DNA from: CAZJYI01 sp964550025
Lineage (GTDB): Bacteria; Verrucomicrobiota; Kiritimatiellia; UBA8416; CAYOBW01
Direction of reading: 5' to 3'
DNA: 54,241 bases
Assembly: GCA_964550025.1 (NCBI GenBank)
Contig: CAZJYI010000072.1
Location: 1-54,241, forward strand
Shown here: piece by piece, positions 26,265 to 35,203 of the stretch
Numbering within the stretch: the stretch's first letter is position 1
How the letters are laid out: every line of letters begins with the position of its first letter
Program-made: the position numbers and the translations under genes
Notes under the pieces: model-generated
The model's input: only the letters and a program-made list of their open reading frames with translations
What the model was told of the DNA's origin: nothing
The model's database searches: none

Positions 26265-27437
26265 GTGGACCTTACGGGACTCTTGAAAGCTATTCCCCTA
26301 ACACTGCTGCCTGTTCTTGCCCTCCAGTGCGGCTGCACAGTTGACAAGCCGCAGCCGCGGTGGGCTGACGACGAACACATCGTGGTGGCCAACTACTTTG
26401 CCGGATGGTGGCAGGAGCTGCCGAACAAATGGCACGGACAAGGCTGGGACGCGGATGCTCCGGACTGGCGTCCGAAGCTCCCCGACCGCGTGCCCGTGTT
26501 GGGTGAATACAACACACAGGCCACCATGGACCGTGAAATTGCCGCCGCTGCAAGGCACGGGGTGGACGCCTTCGCGATTCTCTATTACTTTCCCCGAGCT
26601 GGTAGTCCCGAGGCGAAGCACGCCCCGATGTTGAACAGGGGACTCGAGACCTTCGTGAACTCGGACAACGCGGGGATGATGCGGTTCTTCATAGAGTACT
26701 GCAACGCACCGAACTTCTCGGCCACCACGGAAGAAGAGTGGGAGGCGTGTGTTGAAACGTGGGTGGCCGCAATAAAGCATCCAAGCTATCTCCGCGTCGA
26801 CGGCCGCCTTGTTTTCAAAGTCCATGGCGTCACCCAGTTCCTGGTAACGCATAACTGGGACTTCGCTCTGTGCCGTAAGCGCCTGGATGCCTTGAAGAAC
26901 GCCGTGCGCGAGGCGGGACTGGGCGAGATGATCATCGGCGTCGGCATTTCCGGCGAGACACCCTCGCTCCCGGACGACTGGCGACCGGTCAAACTCTTCG
27001 ATTTCACCGCCACCTATATGTGCGTGCCCAAGACTGAAGAACGTGACGAGGAATACGCCTACTCCAGACTTGCCGAGCAGGCACGCGCGACGCGGAAGAA
27101 CCGCGTGTCAGATCCTCTCCCGTGGATGCCGCATCTTGCCGCCGGATGGAACCCACGCCCGTGGACCTACCCCGAGGCCCCCGATCACTACAAGCGCTTC
27201 TTCAAGTTCCCGACGCGTGATGAGTTCACGGCTGAACTGACGGCGGTGAAGGACGCGTTCGCGAAACACCCCTCACTCGGGCTACCGAAGAAGGACGGTA
27301 CAACTCAGAAGATCTTCACGATCTATGCCTGGAACGAATTCGGCGAGGGCGGCTTCGTGGCTCCGACCAGGGGCCGAGGCTACATGATGCTCGAGTGCAT
27401 CAGAGACGTCTTCGGAAACGAAGCCAGAACTCAGTGA
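26265..27437 (+). CDS. GH99/WbsX-like domain lipoprotein, putative mannan-active enzyme
   Basis: A 390-residue protein starting at GTG 26265, with ACGGAGGGAACGG upstream. The leader ends LALQCGC, a candidate lipobox, so membrane anchoring is likely. The barrel segments VANYFAGWW, HGVDAFAILYYF, FFIEYCNAPN and the C-terminal IYAWNEFGEGGFV then PTRGRGYMMLECI match the GH99-like/WbsX family. Relatives include endo-alpha-mannosidases, GH71-type enzymes and proteins near polysaccharide-synthesis genes. The E in WNEFGEGG is a likely catalytic residue. Activity on an alpha-mannoside in the same glycan is a reasonable guess. A possible stem-loop follows the gene. Confidence 0.72.
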   Translation: MDLTGLLKAIPLTLLPVLALQCGCTVDKPQPRWADDEHIVVANYFAGWWQELPNKWHGQGWDADAPDWRPKLPDRVPVLGEYNTQATMDREIAAAARHGVDAFAILYYFPRAGSPEAKHAPMLNRGLETFVNSDNAGMMRFFIEYCNAPNFSATTEEEWEACVETWVAAIKHPSYLRVDGRLVFKVHGVTQFLVTHNWDFALCRKRLDALKNAVREAGLGEMIIGVGISGETPSLPDDWRPVKLFDFTATYMCVPKTEERDEEYAYSRLAEQARATRKNRVSDPLPWMPHLAAGWNPRPWTYPEAPDHYKRFFKFPTRDEFTAELTAVKDAFAKHPSLGLPKKDGTTQKIFTIYAWNEFGEGGFVAPTRGRGYMMLECIRDVFGNEARTQ

Positions 27438-27457
27438 TTACGCCACGTTTGGCCGAG

Positions 27458-27475
27458 CAGAGGTAAGAACCTCTG
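27458..27475 (+). terminator. Hairpin after the GH99-like gene
   Basis: CAGAGGT (27458-27464) pairs perfectly with ACCTCTG (27469-27475) around AAGA, 18 bp after the stop. No T-run follows, so it is at best a partial terminator or RNA-stability stem. Confidence 0.4.
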
Positions 27476-27560
27476 AGCCTGTCGCCTCGGTGGGCACCCG
27501 GCATGCACCGCCGCCCCTCAGAGAGAGGCGCTACTTAGCCGGAACAACTCAACAGGAATA

Positions 27561-27707
27561 GCCACAAAAAGCACATAAGTCGCAGAGGGTGCCGAACTAC
27601 CGGGTGCTATCATATTCCGATTTCACTCACTGTTTGGTGAACCACGTGGACGCGAGAGGCGGAGCCCTTCTCACGCGTTCTTCTGTGCATTCTGTGCCTT
27701 TTGTGGC
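27561..27707. repeat. Intergenic segment bounded by inverted repeats (147 bp)
   Basis: GCCACAAAAAGCACA at 27561-27575 is complementary to TGTGCCTTTTGTGGC at 27693-27707 in 14 of 15 positions. It lies in the 407-bp gap 27438-27844 between the GH99-like gene and the GntR regulator, which otherwise has only the hairpin at 27458 and presumably the regulator promoter. No gene is seen. The arms resemble the purine-rich CACAAA-type repeats found near 43468. Confidence 0.65.
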
Positions 27708-27844
27708 CAGTCCCCGACCGACCACTGAATCGTTCCGGCTTAGGGCCTGGCCCGCGCGAGCTCTACCAGGCAGCGTCAACAAACTCCTTGCTTAAGATGC
27801 TATGACTCCCTCATGTTAATTCAATGATTTGTGGGGGATGATTC

Positions 27845-28939
27845 ATGGCCAGCCATACGACCCAGCCGAATCTGTCGCACCAGGTTATCCGGCACATATA
27901 TGGACTGATTCAGGACGGCGTGCTGAAGGCCGGCGACAAGCTGCCGACCAACCGCGGGCTGGCCGAAGAACTGGGAGTCTCCATTCTGACCGTCCAGCGC
28001 TCCATGAAACAGCTTGAGGCCCAAGGCGTTGTCGCCTGCCACCGCCGCACGGGGACCTTCCTGGTCGATCCGACCTCCATCATCAGCCCCAGAATCCAGA
28101 GCGGATTGATCGGCCTGTTTGTTCCCGAGTTCTTTTCAGACTTTCACACCGACCTGCTGATCGAGCTCGAACGGGGGATGATGGAACAGGGCAAGCTGGT
28201 CAGCATCAACTTCACGCACAGCCGGCCGGAGCGCGAGATATCCCTTCTGCGGACGCTGGCCCGCCAGCGCCTCGAAGCGCTGGTCTACTTCACCTCGCCG
28301 CTGGTCGTCAGCTCGGAGGCGCATGCCCGAACCGTTTCGAGCTGGATCAACCGCTATATCGAGGAGGGCACCCAGGTCCTCTTCGCCGACCTCTGCCCGC
28401 CGGGATTCGAGAGCCGCCTGATCTCGATCGACAACGCCCGGGCCGGGATCATGCTCACCAACAAACTGATCAAGCGCGGGCACAAGAGGATCGCCTTTCT
28501 CGGCGCCACCCACTTGCCGTCCACCAGCGAACGTCTGGCCGGGCACTACAAAGCGCTGAGAAAGGCGGGACTGCCCGTCAACGGCGATTGGCATCTGGAT
28601 GTGCGCCTCCTCGAGGGCATCGACTGGGAGGAACGGATGCAAAAGAGCATTCGCGAAATGGTTGCGCTCTACCCCGACCTGACCGGATTTGCAATCTCCG
28701 ACCAGGTGACTGCCGAGGCCGTCTACAGGGCGCTGAACGAACTACCCGGCCGCGCATTCCCGGCGGAAGCGTCGATTGCCTCGCTTTTCGAAACCGGTAC
28801 CCCGCCCTTCGAGGCCTTGGCCTGGATTCAGGTTCCCGGCAGGAAGATGGGCGAAAAAGCTGTGCAGTTGATCCTGCAGGATCATCCGGCCAACTACGAA
28901 CCCGGTCACATCAAAATCCGACCGTTCTTCCGGGAATAG
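27845..28939 (+). CDS. GntR-LacI hybrid transcriptional regulator
   Basis: A 364-residue regulator. Residues 1 to about 75 are a GntR winged helix (HQVIRHIYGLIQDGVLKAGD, LPTNRGLAEELGVS, VQRSMKQLEAQGVVACHRRT, GTFLV). Residues about 85-364 are a LacI/periplasmic-binding-like sensor (GLIGLFVPEFFSDFH, ISIDNARAGIMLTNKLI, RGHKRIAFLG, PDLTGFAISDQVTAEAVYRA), which binds a sugar or sugar phosphate as effector. Such hybrids (AraR type) control sugar operons. It stands 71 bp upstream of the second partner-sulfatase module on the same strand and is its best candidate regulator. The effector is unknown. Confidence 0.92.
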   Translation: MASHTTQPNLSHQVIRHIYGLIQDGVLKAGDKLPTNRGLAEELGVSILTVQRSMKQLEAQGVVACHRRTGTFLVDPTSIISPRIQSGLIGLFVPEFFSDFHTDLLIELERGMMEQGKLVSINFTHSRPEREISLLRTLARQRLEALVYFTSPLVVSSEAHARTVSSWINRYIEEGTQVLFADLCPPGFESRLISIDNARAGIMLTNKLIKRGHKRIAFLGATHLPSTSERLAGHYKALRKAGLPVNGDWHLDVRLLEGIDWEERMQKSIREMVALYPDLTGFAISDQVTAEAVYRALNELPGRAFPAEASIASLFETGTPPFEALAWIQVPGRKMGEKAVQLILQDHPANYEPGHIKIRPFFRE

Positions 28940-29010
28940 GCGAGCGGGTGTTCATCCTGTGGAGATTTCGAGGGCTATCCGATTGAACGCTCACGAAAGC
29001 AGACAACACT

Positions 29011-29769
29011 ATGCCTACAGATAAGCCAGCGCCGCCGACCATGCAGGATCTGAGTGAGCCGACTTCGCTCATCAGTCGGGCCTTCAAACGACTGACGCCG
29101 CCTCCGGGGCCGTTTGAGCCGAATGGGGCCTGGTCGCACACCTACGCCGACATCTCCTCGCGTCACCTGGCCGCGGTCCAGGGCGCCGTCAGTATCGCAC
29201 ATGAGCCGAGCGGCAAACTCCACATCGAGAGCTACCGCCGTTGCCCGAACGACTACCGTTACTACACCATTGCGGACCTGCAGTGCCGCAACGACGAACT
29301 GAGCACGCCCACCGCCTGGGCGGTGGAATCGAAAGTCGCCAAAGGCGCACATGCCCCGGCTTACCTCAACACCGGCTTGCGGAAGCGGGGTCGGGTCGAA
29401 AACGGCACGCTCACACTGCACGAAGGCCGGACTCGGCGCCGTGTCGAGCTGGCGGGGCGGTATACCTGCAAGTGGTGCCTGCTCGCCGCCGTCCAGCGTC
29501 TGCCCGGGCTCGGCACGACGGAGGTCCCGTTTACGTTGATCGACGAGTATGATGCGCTCTGCCCCGGACAGGTGATTCGGTTCCGAGGTACGGCCGAGGC
29601 GCAAACAAAGGCGGGTGCGCTCAAGGTCGCCCTGTATCAGCACACCGGTGCGGCCACGGTTCCCGGCGTCTTTTATGTGGGGCCCGACTGGCGTCTTCTT
29701 TTCTACCTGGGCGGCATGGAACTGTTGGCCCTGACCCATGTTGACGGCAAGAAAGGGGGGTTCCGATGA
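29011..29769 (+). CDS. Unknown protein translationally coupled to a Tat-type sulfatase (module 2)
   Basis: About 252 residues (ATG 29011; ATG 29041 is an alternative and neither has a strong ribosome site). No signal peptide or membrane segment. It is a homologue of the protein at 23715: AAVQRLPGLG, PFTLIDEYDALCPGQVIRF, ALYQHTGAATVPGVFYVG and WRLLFYLGGMELLAL align with the other copy in order, though overall identity is low. Its stop overlaps the next sulfatase start by 4 bp (ATGA), the same junction as in module 1. Two copies in the same order with the same overlap argue for functional coupling. Biochemical role unknown; could be a sulfatase-specific chaperone or a glycan-processing enzyme. 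Confidence 0.85.
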   Translation: MPTDKPAPPTMQDLSEPTSLISRAFKRLTPPPGPFEPNGAWSHTYADISSRHLAAVQGAVSIAHEPSGKLHIESYRRCPNDYRYYTIADLQCRNDELSTPTAWAVESKVAKGAHAPAYLNTGLRKRGRVENGTLTLHEGRTRRRVELAGRYTCKWCLLAAVQRLPGLGTTEVPFTLIDEYDALCPGQVIRFRGTAEAQTKAGALKVALYQHTGAATVPGVFYVGPDWRLLFYLGGMELLALTHVDGKKGGFR

Positions 29770-31259
29770 TGCGAGTGGGAACCGGCCGGATGGGACGCAG
29801 GGAATTCATAAAAACAACCGGTGCCGCTGTAGGCGCTGCGTCGGCGCTGCCCTGTGCCGCCGCCGAGCAGAACCGCAAACCGAACATCCTCATCGTGGTC
29901 TGCGACCAGATGAATGTCGATGCCATCAGCGCCTACCGCAAGCACCTTGAACACAAGTCCTGGCTCTGCCACTGGGTCGACACGCCGAACCTGGACGAGC
30001 TGGTCGCCAACGGCGTTTCGTTCACGGAGTCGCACACGACCAACCCCGTGTGTTGCCCGGCGCGCTCGAGCATGTTCACGGGGCGCTACTCGCTGGAGAC
30101 CGGCGTTGTCGTCAACAACATCGGGATCGACAAGTCCGTGCCCAACATGGGGCAGTGGTTCGAGAGACACACAGACTACGATCGCGTCTACTGCGGCAAG
30201 TGGCATGCGGGTGGGCCCTGGAACAACCCCTCGGTCAGTGGCTCACGTAAGATCCCGGGATTCGAGACCATCCCCAACGGCCCGGATGCCTGGGGCCGGC
30301 ACATGGACTACGGAATATCGAGCGGCGTGGAGGCCTATGTGCGCAATCACAAAGGCGACACCCCTTTCCTGGCCGTGGCCGGGTTCATGGATCCGCACGA
30401 CATCTGTTTCTGGACCAGTGCGTTGAACAACGGACGGGTACGGGAGAGCGACTTCTTCGAGCTCGGGGATCAACTTCCCCAATTGCCGCCCAACCGGGAG
30501 TATGACTTCGACGAGATCTGGGCCGGCCGCGTGCCCTACAGCGTGATGCAGTGGCGCAATTACATCTACGACTACTGCCGCATGGTGGAGCGGCTCGATC
30601 GCAACGTGGGGCGTCTGCTCCGTGCGGTACGCGACCGCGGCGATGACACGATCATCTTCTTCACCTCGGATCACGGCGATGGGGTGGGCCGTCACTCGCG
30701 CGTGCAGAAGTGGCACCCGTACGATGAGTCGGTCAAAGTCCCGTTCATCGTCTATGGCCCGAAGGTCGGTATCCGCCGCAACGTGCTCGATACGACCCAC
30801 CTCGTCAGCGGCGTCGACATCATGGCCACGGTCTGCGACTACGCCGGCATTTCCCCGCCGCCGCACTGCCGCGGCATGAGCCTGCGTCCCCTGCTGGAGG
30901 GACGGAGCGTGAAGTGGCGCGAGAACGTTCTGGCCGAGCTCCGCCAGGTGGGGCGGGTGGTGCGCAGCGACCGCTATAAGTACGTCATGAGCTACCAGCT
31001 TTCACCGCCAAAGGCGCGCGCCCATCTCAACGAATGCTTCCTCACGCGCGACGGCAAACCGTCCATGTTCATCACCGGCGAAGGCAGGCGCTTTGAACGG
31101 GTCGATACGGTCATGCTCTTCGACATGCAGAACGACCCATGGGAGACCCGCAATCTCGCGGACGATCTGAAGTTCCTTGAGGTTATCGCCGCGCACGAAG
31201 CCATGCTGCGGGATCATGAAGCGACCTTGATTGCCGGGAGAGAGTTCACGCGGAAGTGA
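29766..31259 (+). CDS. Tat-type exported sulfatase, module 2
   Basis: A 497-residue sulfatase; a G-rich ribosome site (GGGGGG) lies just before ATG 29766. The leader MGRREFIKTTGAAVGAASAL has the twin arginine. Maturation motif C96-C-P-A-R (NPVCCPARSSMFTG). D47 in VVCDQMN occupies the first metal position. GKWHAGG and FTSDHGDGVGRH complete the core. It is the same subtype as the sulfatase at 24545 (CCPAR, Tat leader, DQM instead of DDxG). Its partner gene overlaps by 4 bp and a GntR-LacI regulator lies upstream. A repeat-rich gap follows. Confidence 0.93.
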   Translation: MMRVGTGRMGRREFIKTTGAAVGAASALPCAAAEQNRKPNILIVVCDQMNVDAISAYRKHLEHKSWLCHWVDTPNLDELVANGVSFTESHTTNPVCCPARSSMFTGRYSLETGVVVNNIGIDKSVPNMGQWFERHTDYDRVYCGKWHAGGPWNNPSVSGSRKIPGFETIPNGPDAWGRHMDYGISSGVEAYVRNHKGDTPFLAVAGFMDPHDICFWTSALNNGRVRESDFFELGDQLPQLPPNREYDFDEIWAGRVPYSVMQWRNYIYDYCRMVERLDRNVGRLLRAVRDRGDDTIIFFTSDHGDGVGRHSRVQKWHPYDESVKVPFIVYGPKVGIRRNVLDTTHLVSGVDIMATVCDYAGISPPPHCRGMSLRPLLEGRSVKWRENVLAELRQVGRVVRSDRYKYVMSYQLSPPKARAHLNECFLTRDGKPSMFITGEGRRFERVDTVMLFDMQNDPWETRNLADDLKFLEVIAAHEAMLRDHEATLIAGREFTRK

Positions 31260-31280
31260 GAGGGCGGCGGGAAAGCGGCG

Positions 31281-31592
31281 GCGCCCCACCGGCCTTGTCC
31301 CGGTGGACGCAGTAAGAAAGGGCACGAAAGAGCCGAGGCGCCCCACCGGGCTTGTCCCGGTGGACGCAGGGATTGACGGTAGTCGGTACGCAGGCCCGAC
31401 ACCTTGAGCCAGAATGGCGCAACACTGGAGCGGAGCTCTTCCCTTGCGCTCTTCTGGCTCGTGGTTTTGGGTGTTGCCCTCGCGCAACCGTCGATCCGAT
31501 TCACCACCGGGGACAAGCCCGGTGGGGTCTTGACGGAAAACGGGACAAGGTCGGTGGGGCCTTGACGCGAACGCCGACAGGCCCGGTGGAGC
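31281..31592. repeat. Cluster of five palindromic repeats in both orientations
   Basis: Two near-identical 32-bp copies on the plus strand (31281-31312, 31338-31369) contain CCCCACCGG-CTTGT-CCCGGTGG. Three reversed copies follow (31504-31527, about 31541-31560, about 31576-31592), progressively less perfect. Each unit is itself a stem-loop. They fill the 354-bp gap between the Tat-type sulfatase and the next secreted protein. No gene is apparent here. Spacing is irregular, so it is not a CRISPR array. Confidence 0.8.
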
Positions 31593-31613
31593 TTGAGTAT
31601 CAGGAGAGATTGC

Positions 31614-33008
31614 GTGGAGAAGTTGAGGTGTTCAATTGCCATGGCGATGCTGGTTGCCGTCAGTTGCCTTGCTGCCGCGGAAGGAGCCGACGATAAGATG
31701 TCATTCATCGAAAACGGCCGGCTCCGGCTGGGAGCGGATCTCACGATCGGGGGATCGATCACCCATCTTTCAACCAACGGCGGCCCTAACATGATCAACA
31801 GTCATGACTGGGGACGGCAGATCCAGATGTCGTTCTACAGCGGGCCGAATCCGTTCGAGCCGAACGGCAAGAAGCCGCGTAAGAGCTGGGCTGGGTTGGG
31901 CTGGAACCCGATTCAGTCGGGCGACTGCTACGGGAACCGGTCGAAAGTGTTGGAGCACCGCAACGACGGCAGGGAAATCTACGTCAAGTGCCGCCCCATG
32001 CACTGGCCGCTCGACAACCAACCCGGGCAATGCACGTTTGAATGCTGGTACCGGCTTGAGGGAAATCTCGTTCAGGTCAGGAGTCGCCTCAACAATGCGC
32101 GCGACGACAGGACTCGGTACGCCGCCCGTAAACAGGAGCTTCCGGCGATCTACACGAACGGGAGGTGGTACAAGCTGGTCAGCTACAAGGGTGACCGGCC
32201 CTTCTCGGGCGCCGAAACCACGGTGTTGGTGGACAAGAACGACGGCAAAGGCTGGCCGTGGCGGAACTTCTACACGCCCGAGCACTGGGTGGCGCTGCTC
32301 GATGAAGACGACTGGGGGCTGGGCGTGTATCTTCCGCATGCCTGTGCATTCACGGGTGGATTCGCCGGCCGGCCCAAGGGCAGCGGCGGCCCCAAGGGGA
32401 GTCAAACCGGCTACATGGGACCCACCATTTACGAAGTCCTGGACCACAACATCGTTTACACCTACGACTACACGCTCGTCGTCGGCTCCCTGCAGGAAAT
32501 CCGGGACCATGTCTACAAACGCGAGAAGAACCGCGCCCTGCCGCGCTGGGAATTCAAGGGCGACCGGCAGCACTGGTATTGTCAAAACGTCACCGATGCG
32601 GGCTGGCCGATCAAAGACGGACTGCGGGTCAACCTGGGCCCCCGCAATGCCACGCTGGTGAGTCCAAAGACCTTCTGGCGGGCGAAGGAGGCCCCGACGC
32701 TGTTACTCCGCGCAGAGTTCAAGACATCCGCCACCACCGCGCAGCTTCTCCTACAACCGTACGACCGCCTTGACGCGGGAGATTGGGCCCAATGGGGTCC
32801 CGACAAGGCCCGGCGTCCGAAGCCGGCTCCGCCGGTGGTTGTTCCGTTCGAGATTGACGGTGATGGCGGTGTCCGCGACATGGAGATCGACCTGTCCGGG
32901 AACCCGCGGTGTCGCGGTGCCATGACACAGATCAAACTGCGCCTTCCGAGCGGAACTGGCACCGCGACGATTCTTGCGGTCGAGCTGAAGCCGGCGGTCG
33001 GGGAATGA
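31614..33008 (+). CDS. Secreted protein of unknown family (paralogue of 6103-7515)
   Basis: GTG 31614 is chosen (464 residues), since AGGAGAG at 31602-31608 lies five bases upstream; TTG 31593 is open in frame but falls in the repeat cluster. Signal peptide SIAMAMLVAVSCLAAAEG. The body aligns with the protein at 6103 over nearly its whole length: DWGRQIQMSF, GWNPIQSGD, QCTFECWYRL, RLNNARDD, QELPAIYTNGRWY, DWGLGVYLP, GFAG, VLDHNIVYTYDYTLVVGS, then a shared sequence around DRQHWY and GWPI. Family unknown. Two copies in one saccharolytic locus, each with a GTG start, suggest a glycan-acting secreted enzyme or binding protein. The last third (PYDRLDAGDWAQ onward) is more divergent. Confidence 0.85.
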   Translation: MEKLRCSIAMAMLVAVSCLAAAEGADDKMSFIENGRLRLGADLTIGGSITHLSTNGGPNMINSHDWGRQIQMSFYSGPNPFEPNGKKPRKSWAGLGWNPIQSGDCYGNRSKVLEHRNDGREIYVKCRPMHWPLDNQPGQCTFECWYRLEGNLVQVRSRLNNARDDRTRYAARKQELPAIYTNGRWYKLVSYKGDRPFSGAETTVLVDKNDGKGWPWRNFYTPEHWVALLDEDDWGLGVYLPHACAFTGGFAGRPKGSGGPKGSQTGYMGPTIYEVLDHNIVYTYDYTLVVGSLQEIRDHVYKREKNRALPRWEFKGDRQHWYCQNVTDAGWPIKDGLRVNLGPRNATLVSPKTFWRAKEAPTLLLRAEFKTSATTAQLLLQPYDRLDAGDWAQWGPDKARRPKPAPPVVVPFEIDGDGGVRDMEIDLSGNPRCRGAMTQIKLRLPSGTGTATILAVELKPAVGE

Positions 33009-33627
33009 CGCGGCGACGATCATCAGGGTCCACCGGAAAAGCCGCTACCCTTTCGACCACTTTCCCGTGACCGCCGGGCTGTTTTTCGAGTAGCCGCGCA
33101 ACAGAGCGGCATGAAGACCAGTTTCTGTCTCCTCAACTCCCGACAACCGGAAACAACCAATCGAACGGGTTAATCGTATAGACCTCACAAAACAACACGT
33201 TGAATCCCAAATCGACGTCAAAGCTCTCTTTGATGTCAGAAAGGATGGTGTGATTAAGTCCCCTGCGCGGCGGTGTTTGTGAAGAAAGACGGTCCGCCCG
33301 GGAGGGTGGCAAGCGCCGCCACCTCGTGCGCAGAACCGCTGACGTCAGATGCGACGATACGGTACGCCCGTTTTCTGGTCGCGCCTTTCGGCACACAAAC
33401 CGTACAGGCGGTGCATCGACGAAAGGCCCGTCAAATGGGGCTGAACGCACCATCCCCACTTGTACTCGAGGAGCCCCACGATCGGGATTGCTCCAAACAA
33501 CATCTGGACTGTCTTGTGCTGGGCGAATAGACTCGATTCGTCTTAGGATGTGTAGGAAGAGCACGCTGCGAGATTCTTGACAGGCATACGTGCTCAGCGG
33601 CTGACTTCTGACGTCAAGGGCACAATA
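33009..33627. other. Gene-poor stretch of 619 bp
   Basis: No gene is convincing. A minus-strand frame of 174 codons exists here but shows no domain, no ribosome site and a poor amino-acid pattern. The region separates the sulfatase locus from the small membrane proteins and may contain old gene debris. Confidence 0.5.
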
Positions 33628-34128
33628 ATGAGAATGAGACAGAGAGTCGCCATACACGTCGTTACTGCCGTGTCTTGTCTAGCGCTCGCAATAGTGGCCG
33701 TCAGTGCGAACAATGACCGGTATCGCAATGATCCGTCTTTCACGACCAAAGAGGCATCCCTAGGCTCACAGGATTTCCAGCCTGTGATCCCACGCCCCTA
33801 TAGAATCTACTCGTTGTTTCTTGGTCTGTTTGTGTTCGTTTCATTATATGGTGCTTTCGCCTCACTGTTCGAAGTCAAGGACAGGATCAGGTTTGTCATT
33901 GCACTGGCGTTCCTCTGGGCTTTTCCCGGCACCATTCTCTCCTGGTGCGTGCTTCCTGTCTTTGTCGGAGTAGTCTTGTCGGTCATCGGGTGTGTGTCTG
34001 CAATGGCAAAGAAGAGGAGAAAAGCCGCTTGGATTTCTCTAGGAGCTCTTGTGTTCAACATAGTCTTTGCCATCGTCACCATAGACGCGCTGACACTAAC
34101 GTGGGACCTCCAGAATGAAATGTACTGA
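33628..34128 (+). CDS. Small multi-pass membrane protein, unknown
   Basis: About 166 residues from ATG 33628. Four hydrophobic segments: residues 6-26 (HVVTAVSCLALAIVAVSA), about 65-85 (SLFLGLFVFVSLYGAFASLF), about 92-125 (RFVIALAFLWAFPGTILSWC and LPVFVGVVLSVIGCVSA) and about 138-158 (AWISLGALVFNIVFAIVTI). A basic AKKRRKAA loop lies before the last one. No family recognised. Similar small membrane proteins follow on the other strand. Confidence 0.65.
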   Translation: MRMRQRVAIHVVTAVSCLALAIVAVSANNDRYRNDPSFTTKEASLGSQDFQPVIPRPYRIYSLFLGLFVFVSLYGAFASLFEVKDRIRFVIALAFLWAFPGTILSWCVLPVFVGVVLSVIGCVSAMAKKRRKAAWISLGALVFNIVFAIVTIDALTLTWDLQNEMY

Positions 34129-34159
34129 ATGAATATGAAATGCCCCAAGTGCAAACTGA

Positions 34160-35074
34160 TCAGTCCCGATGATACACCTCGAATGCCCCTGGTCTCACCT
34201 CCACGTGAACGGGGGTTGATCCCAAGATATCGCCGTCAATGTTCAACGCCTCGTCTTGCTCGGGGATGAGGGAGAATCGGGATACCGGGTAGCATTCCAC
34301 CAGCGGACTATCGATATATGCGCCATCGTACATCTTGGGCAGTAGGGAGAGCATGCTTGGTCGGTCGGCTCCGCGGCGGACCACCACAACATCGATTAGT
34401 CCGTCATCCAATCTGGCTTGCGGCGCGGCCTTCATGCCCTTGCCCGTGTACCGGGTGTTGCAGGCCAGGACAAAGGTGAATTCATCGACAATCTTCTCTC
34501 CGTCCAGTACCAGGCAGGCTGCGCGGGTCCGGGATCTCAGTACTTCAGCCACACTAGCGATGGTATACCGTGTCTTCCCCAGCCAGCGCCAATGTTCCGC
34601 CTGTCTGCCGATATCCGTAACCATGCCCCATCCGATGATGTTGAAGGCATACACCGTGCGGTCAGCGCATCTCACTTCGGCCGCATCAATGGGGCGGGTA
34701 TGCCCCCCAATGATGACCTGGGCCGCGGCCAGCGGATCCAGCAGATCCAGATCATACATGAAGGAGTTCCCGGAACCCCCTGGAATCAACCCGACGGGGA
34801 TCCTCTTTTGATCCGGCCTGGAAAGCATCCCATTCACCACTTCGTGCATGGTTCCATCGCCTCCGATAGAAATCAGACCTTCGTAGCCGTCGAAATCCAA
34901 TTGGCGGGCAAGTTGCCGGGCGTGATCCGGAAACTCGGTTTCAATGACCTCGAGTTCAAGGCCGGCCGCCTCCAAGACGGGGCGGATCGATCTCAGCAGG
35001 CGAGGCCCCCTCCGCTGGCCGCCATGAGGATTGACGGTGACGTAGAATCTCCTGGTTTTTTCATGATCCGGCAT
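34160..35074 (-). CDS. YegS/diacylglycerol-kinase-like lipid kinase
   Basis: About 304 residues from ATG 35074 (the frame is open to a TTG at 35119). N-terminal FYVTVNPHGGQRRG and SIGGDGTMHEVVNG carry the DAG/sphingosine-kinase signature GGDGT, followed by PVGLIPGGSGNSF. The C-terminal half ends with the beta-sandwich (EALNIDGDILGSTPVHVEVRP). These cytoplasmic or membrane-associated kinases phosphorylate diacylglycerol or similar lipids using ATP. It overlaps no other gene; three small membrane-protein genes lie upstream on the same strand. The natural substrate is unknown. Confidence 0.9.
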   Translation of the reverse strand: MPDHEKTRRFYVTVNPHGGQRRGPRLLRSIRPVLEAAGLELEVIETEFPDHARQLARQLDFDGYEGLISIGGDGTMHEVVNGMLSRPDQKRIPVGLIPGGSGNSFMYDLDLLDPLAAAQVIIGGHTRPIDAAEVRCADRTVYAFNIIGWGMVTDIGRQAEHWRWLGKTRYTIASVAEVLRSRTRAACLVLDGEKIVDEFTFVLACNTRYTGKGMKAAPQARLDDGLIDVVVVRRGADRPSMLSLLPKMYDGAYIDSPLVECYPVSRFSLIPEQDEALNIDGDILGSTPVHVEVRPGAFEVYHRD

Positions 35075-35203
35075 GGGCCAGCAGCATCCTCTCTTCCCGG
35101 CGACATTGAACGATTTCAACTACAGATCAACTTCTATGCCAAGCGCGATGATGAGCATCAGCACACGTTCCTTTTCCATGATCGTACTTGCCCCTCTCAC
35201 GAC

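Noticed and set aside
31281..31592. Possible CRISPR array
   Set aside because: Copies are palindromic, occur in both orientations and have irregular spacing; no cas gene is present.
33133..33657. Minus-strand frame of 174 codons in a gene-poor stretch
   Set aside because: No domain, no ribosome site, unnatural residue pattern; overlaps the start of a better-supported plus-strand gene.
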